NCBI GenBank assembly: GCA_029747015.1 | Contig: JAKOGI010000009.1 | Location: 1,911,001-1,975,000 of the forward strand | Source of the DNA: Carnegiea gigantea | Taxonomy: Eukaryota > Streptophyta > Magnoliopsida > Caryophyllales > Cactaceae | Direction of reading: 5' to 3' | DNA length: 64,000 nucleotides | Shown here: piece after piece, positions 25,401 through 37,646 of the stretch | Position numbering within the stretch: position 1 is the stretch's first letter | Layout of the letters: each line of letters opens with the position of its first letter | Notes under the pieces: generated by a model | Database searches by the model: none | The model's input: the letters and a program-made list of their open reading frames with translations, nothing else | What the model was told of the DNA's origin: nothing | Program-made: the position numbers and the translations under genes

Positions 25401-28400
25401 GACCGTAAAGTGATACCAAGTGAGTGCTTGACAACATTGCATAGACTTTTGGTGATTGATGTAGAGATTAAAAGTTCAAAGAGGAAGAAAAGAAGTGTGG
25501 GTTATTTTAAAGTTAAATTGTGGATTCTAAACAGTGACAGGAAATCTCGCGGAGAAGATCAAAGCATAAGGGAATTAGGGGATAGCTGTGATGCGGGCAT
25601 AACGTGGAAAGAAACGCGGAACGCATTCAAGGTCAGCTAAGGAAATCTTAGGAGTCCCTAGCAAAGGTGGTGGCAGAATGAAAGGTGCTTGACCGCGGAA
25701 TGAAGAGGTAAAAAAGAACGTCAAGGATAAACAAGACACATACACTGCTATAGTAGATGTTAGAACTTAGGAAGAAAGAGAGGTTAGAAAGCCCAGGTAC
25801 AAGATTGCGAGAAAGGAAGCAAAGACAGCGGTTACGATAGCAAACCACAACACATATGAAATGTTATATCAAAAACTAGAGACCTAGGAAGGAGAGAACG
25901 AGGTCTTTAAGCTAGCAAGGGCAAGAGATAGAAGAACAAGCGACTTAGCCACTATTAGGTGCATTAAAGATGAAGACAGTACGATCATAGTCGAGGATAC
26001 AAAAATAAAAGAAAGATAGCAAAACTACTTCTATAACCTTTTTAATTGATAGAAGATTGAAAATCCTGAATGTGGTGAACCAGGGGTTTACAAAGAGCAA
26101 CAAAACTTCATGTTATGTCATCATATTATCAAAGAGGAGACTAAAGAAGCGCTAAGGAAGATATGGACTGGAAAAGTGGTAGGCCCAATCAGTATTCATG
26201 TGAAAATTTGAAAGTGTTTACGTACAGGAACTTGATTAGTTAATAAAAGCTATTTGACGTTGTTTTTAGGGCTGCAAAGATGAAGCATGAATGGAGAATT
26301 GGTACAGGCATCCCATTATATAAAAACAAGGGTAATATTCAAAATTGCAATCACTACAGATAGGGGTGTGCAAAATCGATTAACCGGGGTCTCGGTTAAT
26401 TGAAAATCGATTAACTGATTTTCGGTTCAAGAAAATTCCGAACCGAAAATGTCAGTTAACCGATTTTCTATTAACCACAAATTGCTTCAGGGGAGGGTGT
26501 ATCATATGGTTGTTAGACGAGCATTATCCTATGAAGCGGAGTTGGCCTATCGAGAAGTCTCAAGTGCAAAGGATGGTGGTCACAGAGACAAGGATGATTC
26601 GTTAGATGTACGTCCACAGGAGATTGGATAGGATTAAAAATGTAATGATTAAAGACAAAATAAGAGTGGGACCCATAGAGGATGAAACGAGAGTAAGTAG
26701 ACTTAAATGGTTTGGTCATCTAAGGAGAAGGAGCATGGATCACTAGTGAGGAGATGTTAGAGGATTGAGCTCCCGAGGTGTAGAAGGGATCGAGGTAGGC
26801 AGAGGAAGAACTGGAGTGAAATGATTAGACACGATTTAAAGACTTTAGAACTAACAGAGGACACGACTCAGGACAAGAACCTATGGAAATCTGGGATAAG
26901 GTTGCAGGCAATAGGTAACTCATTACCTACCCTTCCATTGGTTAACGAGGGCAAGTTAAATTGATGGTGCCCGGTTCTCGCTACCAATTATCATGCGTTT
27001 TCAGTCCTTGTGTACACTTGTATTGGTTACTATGTGACTTATTGTTATCTGTAGAACAAAGTTTTTATTTTATTATATATCTATTTATGTATTTATTTTT
27101 ATCAAGGAATTTCCAACTATAAAATGTTTTATCAAACCTCTTTGTGGGTCTATCTGAATCTCCCTAGACCTCACGTAAGAAGAACTCACACTGGGAGGTT
27201 ATTGTCAAAAATTGCAGTTCGTCCAAGACCCGAATCATAACCGAACCGAAAAAGTTGGTTAACCAATTTTTCGGTTCGATTACCCGTTAACCGTTCACCA
27301 ATCATATAAAAAGTGTACTTTTTAACCTAAATTTTCATTTTTCATGTTTAACACTTTTTTAAAAATTAAATTTTGATTGCCATTCATAAATAATAAAAAA
27401 AAGTGTACTTTCTTACCTAATTTTTTCTGTTTAATTTTTTTAAAAAAGTAAATTTTAGTTAACCGAATTTTTGAAACAACCGAACCATAGCCAAACTGAA
27501 AATTGAAAATTCCAGTTAACCGAAACCGAGTTTTAGAAAATTTGTTTGATTAACTGATTTTTTGGTTTAGTTTGCGATTTCGGCTTTTTTCCCTCCTCGG
27601 CAAGCCCCTAACTATAGAGGTATAAAACTACTTAGTTATGCTATAAAGTTGTGAGAAAGAGTGATTGAGATGAGGTTGAGGACGAATATAATAATTTCGA
27701 AGAACCAGTTTGGTCTGATTGAAAGGAGATTGAGGAAGGATATAATAATTTCGTAGAACCAGCCTGGTAGATCTACCACAGAAGCACCAACTCATATGAA
27801 GGCCCATGGAATTCTATAGAAATAAGAAAAGGGATCTTCACAAGGTGTTCATTGACCTAGAGAAAACATATGATAGAGTAACTAGGGAAATATTAAAAAT
27901 ATGCTTAGAGAAGAAATACGTGTCGGCTACGAATATTCGAGTTGCCAAAGATACACAAGAGGGAATAAGAACGAGAGCCAGGACCTTTTTGGGGGGGAGT
28001 ACGGATGATTTTCCTATGGATATGATGGAGCCTTTTTTTTTAACTATGGTTATGGACTATGTTACATGGAGTCAGGTAAGGGGCGTCGAACACAAGTGCG
28101 GATCCGAGCGTCCGACTCGTTAAAATTATAACTTTAGGACACGGGACACTGTCTAAAATCTGGACACGGTTATTAGGATTCATAATTTTAGATATGGAAG
28201 TTGCGATTTCAAGTGTATCTTTCAAGAATATTTCAATAGACACAAGGATGTCAATTTGTCAAACGATTGAACATTAAAGATCCACTAAAATAATAATGAA
28301 CGAAGAAGAAAAAGGCCATATATTCCTAATTGTTCACCCCTGCTGCTTTAGAGTCTAGATAAGGTTGTGTCCAACAAGTATTCCATATCCCATCCGCGGA

Positions 28401-31400
28401 GTGTTCAGTCCGACACAAAGCAAAATGGAGAGTCCGAGTACTATAGTTTATGGATGAGTTCTCTAAAGTTACTTAAGATGAAGTATCGTGGTATATGCTA
28501 TTTACGGATGATATTGTTTTTATCAAATGAAACTAGGGATGGAGTTAACAGTAAGTTCGGAAGTTCAAAAGACATTCGAGAGTCCAAAGGTTTTAAGTAG
28601 GACAGGTCACCTGAAATGTCAATTTAATGGAGGGGATGGTGGCATTGAAAACGAGGGGGAGGTGTGCACGCGCACGCGTGTGTGTGTTAGTAGGTTATTC
28701 TACCCATTGCCAATGGTTTTAAGTCGAACCTTAAAGCTTATAGGCATTGCTCGTTTAATTAAGGCCCTAATGTACTTTACAATGATTTACTAACCCAAAG
28801 AGTTCACATTAGGGGTGAGGATCAAACAATGTAAGATTCTATAGAAAATATCTTCTACGAGCCGCCACATGTGAATCGGGGTAGTTATCATGACACCAAG
28901 GGACTTCTTCATAGCACATACTTTTCCAACAGAGGGCATGTTCTTTTCAACTTATGAGAACTGCTTATTGGTGCCTATTGTTGAAACATGCTGAAACATG
29001 TTAAATAGTTGAAAAAAATATAACTAAACATTTTCAATAAGTACTCAACAGGGCTGAATTGTGTCGAATTATACTGAATTATACTAAAAGTTGCTAAATG
29101 CTCATGATAAGTATTTATGATAAGCTAAAAAGCACAAGCCCACATAATCCAAATCTAAATTTATACCCCAAAGTCCAGCCTAAGAATGGGTGACAAATGT
29201 GGCAGTCTTACCCTTAAAGATTAATACCGTGAGCAACCCAGATTACAAAAGTTTTTAGTTGTTTATGACTCAATAAAAATGTAGTAGATATAGTTTCATG
29301 AGGCATTTTGCTATAGCCACAATAATGCAAGCCAAAAAAAATGGCACGAACTTACTTTTCACCTATCTGGAAACACATTTCCATACTTTTGTTAAAGATT
29401 TCTCAATCCTCGGGTAATTGTTCCGCCGAAAAGTTAGCACATCCACTGCTTGTGAATTAGTGGCAAACTTAGGCTATTTGATATGTTACGTGCCAAATTC
29501 TTAGGCCCTCCAGCAGCAACTCCCAAACATATACAGTTTAACTTCATATTTTGTATTCTAGGTAATTTCAAATGTCATTATCCTATAATTTTGCAGAAAC
29601 CAACATGGGTTGCCAATTGTTTCCAGTAGTGGAATGACTTTGGGCTTGTAGTACATCGCCTAGGAAGGATCCTGAATCGAAGGGGGTATTATTACACCTT
29701 TCAGGATGAAAATTTGTTCTAAAACTAGTTTGAAACATTAAACTAAATTTTTTCTTCATGTCTAAATTAATACCTCGTAGAAGTGCACGTGTTTTATCAC
29801 TAACAACAATTTACATTAATGTAACATTTTAAGCACCGACAAGATGCATATGCAAAGGCTGTTTATCTCAATCTAGGTACAGCAGATCACCTTTTCAATT
29901 AATTCTTCTTATTTACACTAAATTTAGTTTCAATGAGTTTGGAACTTTCAGGATTTTCTTACCTATGAGTCCAGAATTCCCAAATTGCAGCCCGAGATGG
30001 TAAGGTGGAGAATTGGGTAGCAATGATTTTGCATATAATCAGATATGGAAGACAATACAGAAACAACATAACACAATCCTTTACCTGACTGTAGAACTTT
30101 TCAGGATTTTCTTCCCTCATGTTATGAATATCTAGAGCAACTTTTGCATCACAACCAACACCTGTAATGCAACAAAGGCCCATCACAATATGCATAGAGC
30201 AATTATCAAGACACAAAAAATAAATAAATAAATAAATAAAGATTGACCAATGAAAAGCAAACTAAACTGCCACCACCCCCCACACCCAAAAAAAGAGAAA
30301 AAGAAAACAGTAAATAGTAGATAAAGAATTATGCCCCGTTCTTTTGAATGGTTTCCCATGCAGCCAGAATCAACAAGGAAATTTGAAGAGTTGCCACAAC
30401 GTAGGAGTTTATAAAGGTGACTAAAGAAGAGTCAAAAGAACTTTTGCACGGACAAATTTTAAGAAGCACATGAATTTAGCAAGGGAATCAGAACTTTGAA
30501 GAGCAATGTACACAAATCAACTCCATAGTCCCCATTCCCTCATCCTTACAGGTTGGTAAAACTTGACCCTTTGCAACCTACAAGGTCGAACATTGGCCAT
30601 AACTTTAATTTAATCTTTATAGCATAGCAGAAGTTATAGAATTACCATCTTGTGAATGTGTCAAAGATAAATCTGACAGATATTTTCACTTTATGACTTA
30701 TGACAACATAATATCAAACAAGTTAATCTAAATCAGCAACCTTAGAACTCAAAATGAAATATACACCAACTTCTTCAGCACAGGGATAATATCTAAGACC
30801 CCATTACTAGCCACACAGCTAAGTACTAGCTCTCAGGCTAAGTACTAGCTCCATTCATTGAGAGTTGCTGTAATTCAGGCCAAACTTGCACAGGCAATGC
30901 AATTTTATCATCCAATACTTCTCTTTGATGCAAGGGAGATCATGGATCTTTGAAACAAAAAGCGAGAACCAAAGGTTGTCTATGGAACCATACACAAGGT
31001 TCATTTCTCTGCATTGGCAATCAATCTGTAGAAGCAACAATAGACTGCATGCATCCATCATTTGATATATCAGAGGACATGTAAAGTAGGATACATGATG
31101 CAACATCTATAAACATAGAGGAAAGGTCAAAATATAATGTGGGAATCGCCTTTGCCATACCTAGATAGTTGTCCATAAATCTTGGAGGTTGAAGTGGTTT
31201 TCCCTGCTGATCCACTATTGCTACCTTCCAACGGTCAAGAATGGTCACTGCAGCATGGTCTATGTCATGTAGTAAAGCGCAAAGGCCTCCTTGTCTCTCA
31301 ATTGAGCCCAGCCCACCACCCCAAGATAGAACTCTTGCAAGATCATTTCCCGTTCCTGCTGGAAGAATTGCAACTGGAGGGGGGGAAACAAAATTTTGCT

Positions 31401-34229
31401 TGTCTATTGCATTCAAAACCCAACCGACAGTCCCATCTCCACCACATACAAGAACCCTAAAGTGAGGCACCTTTCTAAACATGTATAAGCCAACCTCAGG
31501 CCCTTGTGCTGGGCTCAGCTCAAAAATCTGCAGACAAGAAATATTCTAACATTACCACAGCAATTTTTCTCTCTTTTTTTATGGGTTAAGAGCTAATGAG
31601 AAGGCAAGGTAATTTGCATGAACCAACCACACAACAGCACTCTTGTGTTTTTTGTCTACTCAACCACTCCCATAGGAATCCAATAACCACAGGGCTTTTC
31701 TTTCTTGGGAGAGGTTGGGGGAACAAGGAGGATTTGGAGGGAAGCACATGAGCTTGATTGTGCATATGGGCAGGGGATAGAAGAGAGCCATGGGGCAGCT
31801 TCTCACTGTAATCTATATCAATTATCTACATTTTCTTTTTGCAAAACTAAACTCAAAAAGACAAATTATCAAGGCCAACTGACTGACTAATACCATCTAA
31901 TACAAGATAGAGACCCTCACGAACCAATAAAAAGGCCATCTAGAAAAGAACAAAATCCAACAACGAGCTCCGAGACCCTGACAACTAAATCGAACTACAG
32001 CATGCAAATCAAAGCCATGCAAGCATTCAAAAATCCTTTTTCTATTCCTTTGTTAGTGAACATTTTGTCTAGTCATCGAACTTTCCTAATAGCATGATTT
32101 ACACCACTTGGCTTTGACCAAAAATTTAGCTAGTTAGATGCTTCCCCAAAACATTGAACTCCACATCATAAGCATCCAACCACAACCAAATAAAAAACCC
32201 AAAAAAAAAAAAAAAAGTAGAGAATACCTAACTACAAGCATCATGTCATCAGCCCATGTTCTGTTTGTCAGAAACTGACAAATGTTTTATTTCTTCATCT
32301 CTTGAACACATCACATAGATCTAGAAATAACATTTTCCACAATTACTATCCCTAAATCTGCCCTTGTAACCAAAATGCAATTATCAGATCCATCAGGATT
32401 TATCAGAAACCCTGTGCGTGAAGTTGCCCTATTTCCTCGGCAATCTTATTTTGCAATTTTACCAAACTCTTCAATTTTTCCTTTTACTTGTCAACCACTC
32501 AAGCCCAAAATTTCGCCATGATCTTAAGTTGCTCAGTGTTGTCAACCAGACTGTACTACAAGGAGATAGTAATGTCACCGTGAGGGGGGGGAAAAACCTA
32601 GAGTAAACCAATATTTTCAATCTATGCTCTCTATCAGCACCCAAGGGGATACTTAGATATGGATGATGTGTCATTCATGAGAAAATGACCAGCATGCCCA
32701 CAAAAATCAAATTATACAACGGGTTGGGAGCAATTATTTGAAAGTCCCTAAACATAATTAGGAAAGACACTCGACAATTCTATTGTGTGCTGAAAAAGAG
32801 TGCCAATATAGATCAAAAAAGTCTAAAAAGAATCACAAGAATTATCATCCACTCTTTTTTCTTTGAAATAAATTGCATTCTGGTTTTAGGCCCAAACAAG
32901 AAAGTCTTCCAGAAATTCTTTGTGAAGTTTTACACAGAGTATAATAAAACAGAATGGAAGAAGACTTCTTCAAAGCCATTCATACTGAGAAAATGGATTT
33001 AGTCAGCATTGACTGAACAATCTTTTAAAAAGGGGAAAGTTGAATTCAAAGAATGTGACAAACAGTCTGACCTGAACAGGATTCAGAAGAATATTTAAAC
33101 GCAGTCGGAGAGTCGCACCCTGCTGTGCCCCGCTTTTCTTATTGATGAACACCAAGAGTGGTCTTGCATCAGCTGGCAGATCGAGAATTGCATATTTCTG
33201 TTTCTGAACTACCAGAGAATCATCCTTCTGATTTATTGATGTGCTGCTTCTAAAATCAGTTTTAGAATCCAAAGGCTTATCCAGATCACTACTTGAATTC
33301 TGATCACCTATGCCTGAACCACCATTACAGTGTTCCTCCATACCATGAGGGCCATTACCTGCTTGGCTCTCGCTTGAAGTGCTATCGATTGAGTCAAGAG
33401 CACTACTACCATTAGTCGTATCAACTGAAAAGCCATTCCTTTGTTTATGCTTTTTGCTTTGGCTTCTTATACGCCCACGTACAGTGGAAGCAATTTCATT
33501 GGCACCTTGAGTAATTGAGCTCAAAATTCCACCTGAAGATGTCCCACTCAATTCCTTGACATACAGTGGAGACAAGATCAGCCTTTTGAAAGGACCAAGA
33601 TCACATACGTCACCTGTCTCATTGGACATGCTGGCATGGCAATCAACATGCACCAGCCTCTGGCACCAAAGACAAGACCATATAGGAGATCCACCTAGAA
33701 AAGAGGCACTACAAGGCTCTTCACAGTAGCTACAAAAAGAATTTTCATCACTCTGATCAGTGATCTCTATCCATCGCACAGCCCATTGATGCACAACATG
33801 CTCATACCCTATCATTGAGACACACTTGCAATCCTTGTGTGCATGCGAGGAACAACCAACATGGGAAGCTGCTCCACAAATACTGCAACGATAAATAAAA
33901 CTGTCCGAAGCCACCATTGGTCCAAGAGCCTGTGAAGGAGACAAAGATTTCAAGCATATACAGCAATTCAAAGTCTTTCCACGAGTTACTGACTCCAAAA
34001 CCCAAGTATGGGAAGCTTCAGGAGTTTTATTCTTTGTCTTTGGATTTTTCTTGGACCTCGCTATGGCTTTCATCCAAGTCAAGTTGATGTTTCTCCTCCA
34101 TTGGAAGGCAGTAAATGCTATAGTCAAGATCCCAACAAGCCCAGCAATAAAGCATGAAAGGATAAACAAATGCGACTCTGGCCCATCGGATGGATTTTTA
34201 TCAACCACCAACTCTGGAAGATCATCCAT
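19500..34229 (-). CDS. Diacylglycerol kinase, C1-domain type (Arabidopsis DGK1/DGK2-like)
   Basis: Phosphorylates diacylglycerol to phosphatidic acid, a membrane lipid-signalling step. Coding exons, all GT-AG: 33072-34229, 31161-31527, 30085-30161, 23556-23675, 22463-22627, 20326-20463, 19500-19652. They join in frame to 725 aa, close to Arabidopsis DGK1. Residues 21-44 form one membrane span. Two Cys/His-rich C1 domains occupy about 74-136 and 148-209. A Ser-rich linker follows. The catalytic domain starts near 355 ([14 protein letters not shown]), with GGDGT at 415-419 and [11 protein letters not shown] from 442; the accessory domain includes [10 protein letters not shown]. The C terminus is [15 protein letters not shown]. 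Start: first ATG, matching the family N terminus. The third intron (6.4 kb) and 5'UTR intron hold transposons. No broken residue seen. Confidence 0.95.
19945..20115 (+). repeat. Dispersed CG-rich repeat, decayed copy (DGK intron 6)
   Basis: Similar to the element at 37470-37646: catggatgcaaaatgtga, then cgttttt..ccgcgata, atatggaacacgact, ttagagcga, taccgcgaccgaaac, aatcgcaacc. The terminal repeats are eroded. Lies within the 673 bp DGK intron between 20325 and 19653. Confidence 0.7.
20736..21718. mobile_element. Possible non-autonomous hAT-like element (DGK intron 5)
   Basis: The left end (gggggttgttcgacag..agctt) and the right end (aagc..tttgccaaacacctc) are loosely inverted copies. A second similar end (accaaacacctgt) lies at about 21640. 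No target duplication is readable, so superfamily and limits are uncertain. It contains the Stowaway element at 21383-21562. Confidence 0.35.
21383..21562. mobile_element. Stowaway MITE (Tc1/mariner type)
   Basis: 180 bp. Left terminus CTCCATCTATCCCACATTC; the reverse complement of the right terminus reads CTCCATCTGTCCTATATTC. TA dinucleotides flank both sides (21381-21382, 21563-21564). This is the classic Stowaway end and target site. It lies in DGK intron 5. Confidence 0.9.
21841..22009. mobile_element. Putative MITE with imperfect inverted ends (DGK intron 5)
   Basis: The left end gataatgtttggttaaatg and the right end, reverse-complemented as gatatttggttgcatgtaa, are inverted relatives about 169 bp apart. 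No target duplication is clear. Unassigned superfamily. Confidence 0.4.
26361..27610. mobile_element. hAT-like non-autonomous element inserted in the LINE
   Basis: Ends TAGGGGTGTGC and GGCAAGCCCCTA (inverted) are flanked by an 8 bp target duplication with one mismatch, actacaga (26353-26360) and actataga (27611-27618). The duplicated bases both encode the LINE residues N/H-Y-R. Both flanks of the interior are rich in 'cggttaaccga'-type motifs. A foreign LINE 3' piece occupies the middle (26480-27215). Confidence 0.8.
26480..27215 (+). mobile_element. Second RTE LINE 3' fragment nested in the hAT-like element
   Basis: Plus-strand frames read [20 protein letters not shown], then [13 protein letters not shown], then [20 protein letters not shown]. 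These are the C-terminal end of an RTE ORF2, a part not covered by the surrounding LINE. It is followed by a non-coding 3' tail. It breaks the 'cggttaacc'-rich interior of the host element, so it inserted after it. Confidence 0.75.
28057..28447. mobile_element. 391 bp insertion in the LINE reverse transcriptase
   Basis: The LINE frame stops at 28056 (MVMD) and resumes at about 28450 (MDE). The sequence ttatgga occurs at both junctions (28050-28056, 28448-28454), as expected of a target duplication. The ends ctatg and catag-like are weakly inverted. Superfamily unknown. Confidence 0.5.
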
Positions 34230-35925
34230 TCTTCAAGATTCAACCTTTTGCGACATGAAGGCAGATAAACAGAAAATTACCTTTCTCTACAGCCTTATCT
34301 TTTATAAAGAAGCTCAAATCCTATTCTTATCCAAAGCTCATCTATAGCAAAATAAGTAAAAACAGAAAGGGGGGGAAAAAACAATACTCAATGCAATATA
34401 CTATGACCGACATTGAAAATCATAATGCTCCATTCAAATTTTCAGCCCACACCACGCCCAGCATGCAGTAATGCTATGCTGAAGATCTTGACCCCATCAC
34501 AGCTCCCTGAAACAGAGCTTCTCTTTGTTGAAAATGTATTTCATGAATTTCCGAGATATGTTCTATTTGCTAGTCACATGCAGGAGCTCTAAAGTGCCAA
34601 TTTCCAATAAGGCCCAAATCTTCACCACAGCAAAAGACTAGGAAGATATGGAAAAACCTGCAAGACATAGAATTTTAAAATGAAAAAAATTGAAGATTGG
34701 TAAATTCACTTTCTTTTCTAGCTGTATGTAACCAAAAATAAAATGCATAATGGGAACAAAAATTTATAACATCATTCACCAAGAGGAAAACGAAATGATT
34801 CAGTGTCGAGCACAATGAATCCAAAATATTACAATAACAGTAATTAACAAATCATTCCAAGAACAGACATCAAGATAGCATGTGCCTAGGCACAACTTTA
34901 TACCGTCAATAGCTTGGTAGGCCAAGTAACAACAAAATAATTGCCGTGTACACTTTTTTTTTTGGGGGGGGGGGCGCGTTGAGTAACCAAAAGGTTGTAG
35001 ATGCCAAGGGGGTGAATTGTCTTGTCTAAATGTTAATGGGACTCACATTTTTGTTATGCTTCTATGGGGCGGCGGGTGGCTTGGACCAAAAAGAACCAAT
35101 TGGACAAATCTATCTCCAACTGAGTGGATTAATCTAACCAATTCCACGCTGAGCCACCCACTGCCTGCTTCCTTTTGTGGGCTAACCGTACTTGTGCCTG
35201 GCTCAATCTGGACTGGCTTGGCACACAACCCACCACTAGTCAAAGCTGCGATACTTGACAGGTATTCCAGGGAGATTGTGGACTTTGAAACACAGCCCAC
35301 GGGTTCACTAGAAACAAGGGAAATATACAAAGATCAACAGAAGCTTCTTTGCTGCTGCCAATGTTGCCTATGAACTCTTGAGCGGATGCAATTTCTACCA
35401 GTTTCAAAAAAGATTAGAGATAAACAACATTAGGTTAAAGGTTCATTAAGTTAAGCTGATGAAGAGGTGTTTCAGTCTTCTGGTGCTCGTTTTCTGTTTC
35501 GTCCACTGTAGAGGGGTTGTGCTCTCACATGTGACAAGTTATGCCTCAAATTACTAGTATTTTCTTTCTGTCCACCTTGGGTCATTTTTCTCTTGATTTA
35601 AATCAAGTGCCGCACTTAGAAAAGGAAATATACTACAGTCACTTCCACCTCCCACCTCCCCAAAAAAAGAAAGGAAAAAAAAGAAAATACCCAACAACAC
35701 CACCTCTCAATGTCAGTCCTGTTTGTGCGGGGTTTGAGAAGATTCAGATATAAACAGTCTTATCTTCAAAGATATCACTACCCACAAAGAGGCCGTTTCT
35801 AATAGACTCACAAAAGATTTAAAAAAAAAGGTTTTGGAGTTGAAAATCTTTTGATATAGAAATTGAAGTAAAACTGAAACAGTAATAGAAATTTATGGCA
35901 AGTTCGACAACATAACTCATAATGA

Positions 35926-36203
35926 GGGCCTGTTCTTTTTGTTGGTAAATTGAGGTTGGTAAAAGGGTGAAGTTGATTGAAGTTGGTTGAAGTGAGTTGC
36001 AGTGGGTTGAAATTGGTATATTTGTTGAAGTTGGTTAAAATAGTGAGAATAAAATTTTGAAGGAGATGGGTTAAAATATGTTAAAGTGGGTTGAAGTTGG
36101 TTGAAATTGATATTTTTTATTGGAATGGGTTGAAATTGATTGAAGTGTGTTGAAGTACATTGAAGTTGGTAAATTGAAAAAGACCAACGAAAAGAACAGG
36201 CCC
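35926..36203. mobile_element. Tourist-like MITE, second family, in DGK leader intron
   Basis: 278 bp with matched ends GGGCCTGTTCTTTT and AAAAGAACAGGCCC. The flanks TGA (35923-35925) and TAA (36204-36206) fit a TAA target duplication with one change. The interior is made of 'gggttgaagttggttgaa' variants. Related to the element starting at 49234. Confidence 0.85.
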
Positions 36204-36249
36204 TAAGTAACATGGAAACCAATGCATGTAAGCCCAAAAACTACTATGA

Positions 36250-37090
36250 GAAGGGTAAATACCAAGCTACTTAAAGTCCGCGACCTTAATCCCAGACATC
36301 CATAACTTCATAACTTCACATCCTAAGTCATATCCTCTGTTAATCCCAAAGCCTTCAAATCATGTCTAATCACTTCGTTTCAATTCTTTCTAGGACTACC
36401 TCGACCCCTCCTACACCCCGGCAGAAAAATCGTTTCACATCGTTTCACTGGTGCATCAATACTCCTTCTCCTTATATGCCCAAACCATCTAAGTCTAACT
36501 TTTTCCGTCTTATCCTCTATTGATACCACTCCTACTTTATCTCTAATTACTACATTTCTAATCCTATCTAATCTCGCGTGACCACACATCTAACGACTCA
36601 TCCGCATCTCAGCTACCTTTATCTTCTGTATTTGGAACTTCTTGATAGGCTAATAGTACTAGTCTAACAACCATACGATAAACCTTTCCTTTCAATCTCA
36701 GTGGGAACTTCTTATCGCCCAACATCCCTAATGCATTTTTCCATTTTTGCTATCCTACCTTATTCGATGGTTAATATCTTCGTCAGTATCCCTTTTTTAT
36801 TGGATAACCGATCCCAGGTATCTGAACTTCTCCACCCCCAATGGTCACTTTTCATCGATATCACCTCCCCCTTCACTAAAATGGCATTTCAAATATTTCG
36901 TCTTTGGCTACTCAATCTAAAACTTTTAGCCTCTAGGATATCTCTCCGCCGCTTAAATTTGTTGTCAACCGCCTCCCTAGTCTCGTCGATAAGGACTATA
37001 TCGTCAGTAAAAAAACATACACCAAGATACCTCATCTTGAATCCCTCTAATAAGTTCATCCATAACTGTAGTAAAAAGTAAAGGGCTTAG
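36250..37090 (-). mobile_element. RTE-type LINE, C-terminal half, degenerate
   Basis: Minus-strand frames run from the RT catalytic region (about 37080-36990: a VMDEL-like motif, then the DDIVLI box and DETREAV) to the C-terminal segment at 36589-36380 (RLDRIRNVVIRDKVGVVSIE, then RLRWFGHIRRRSIDAPVKR) and the tail (RHDLKALGLTEDMT) near 36350. Several stops and frameshifts. Same family as the LINE at 25-28.7 kb, and same strand as DGK. Confidence 0.85.
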
Positions 37091-37469
37091 CGCTACCCAC
37101 TTTTTTTATTAAAAAAAAAAGGCAATATTATTGCATCCTAAATACTCTCTTTCTCTAAACACAAAATACAATCTAACATGGGGTTTTGCACAAAGGCTCA
37201 CTCATACATATTTTATACTGTCTCTCACACTCATACTGATACTTCCTTGAGCCTTTTTGGTTGATGGAATCATGAGCACATAAGGGGCTTCAATGTTAGC
37301 ATTTCTACCGATTGTTCCCAAGTCATGATGCCATCAGTCAACAAGGCTCGAGTCACAAGAAAAACAAGTGGTCCAAATATTTAGGGTGAATACTTCAATC
37401 ATGATAGCTTGATATCCATTAACTATGGATACCATATCACTGCAGAAATATCTAAGATGATATGGACAT

Positions 37470-37646
37470 GGATTCAAAATGTGATCGAATCGCGACGAAA
37501 CGGCCGCGTTAGAAAGGTTTCGGAGTTGAGCGATCCGTGTTTTCACGCCGCGATAGCCACAATATGGAACGCGATTGCCGTTTTAGAGCGATTTTACCGT
37601 ACCGCTACCGAAACCAAAATCGCAACCGAAACCGCATTTTGAATCC
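37470..37646. mobile_element. 177 bp inverted-repeat element, CG-rich
   Basis: Perfect 12 bp terminal inverted repeats GGATTCAAAATG and CATTTTGAATCC. The interior is rich in 'gcgacgaaacgg', 'ccgcgata' and 'aatcgcaaccgaaaccgc', high in CpG for this region. A decayed relative is at 19945-20115. No clear target duplication. A non-autonomous DNA transposon of unassigned superfamily. Confidence 0.65.

Larger units (their letters stand above)
25030..28670 (+). mobile_element. RTE-type LINE remnant interrupted by two insertions (DGK intron 3)
   Basis: 5'-truncated ORF2 on the plus strand, antisense to DGK. The endonuclease C-terminal part is at 25030-25540 ([33 protein letters not shown]). A linker spans 25900-26030 ([15 protein letters not shown]). 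Reverse transcriptase resumes at 27611 (NYRGIKLL) and 27806-28050 ([18 protein letters not shown]), then 28455-28640 (DDIV in the catalytic-box position, [18 protein letters not shown]). Stops and frameshifts throughout. The reading frame is split by a 1250 bp hAT-like element and by a 391 bp insertion. It lies in the 6409 bp intron between DGK exons 3 and 4. Confidence 0.85.

Noticed and set aside
35917..36237. 106-codon minus-strand frame rich in FNQLQ repeats
   Set aside because: It is translation of the MITE's internal repeats at 35926-36203.
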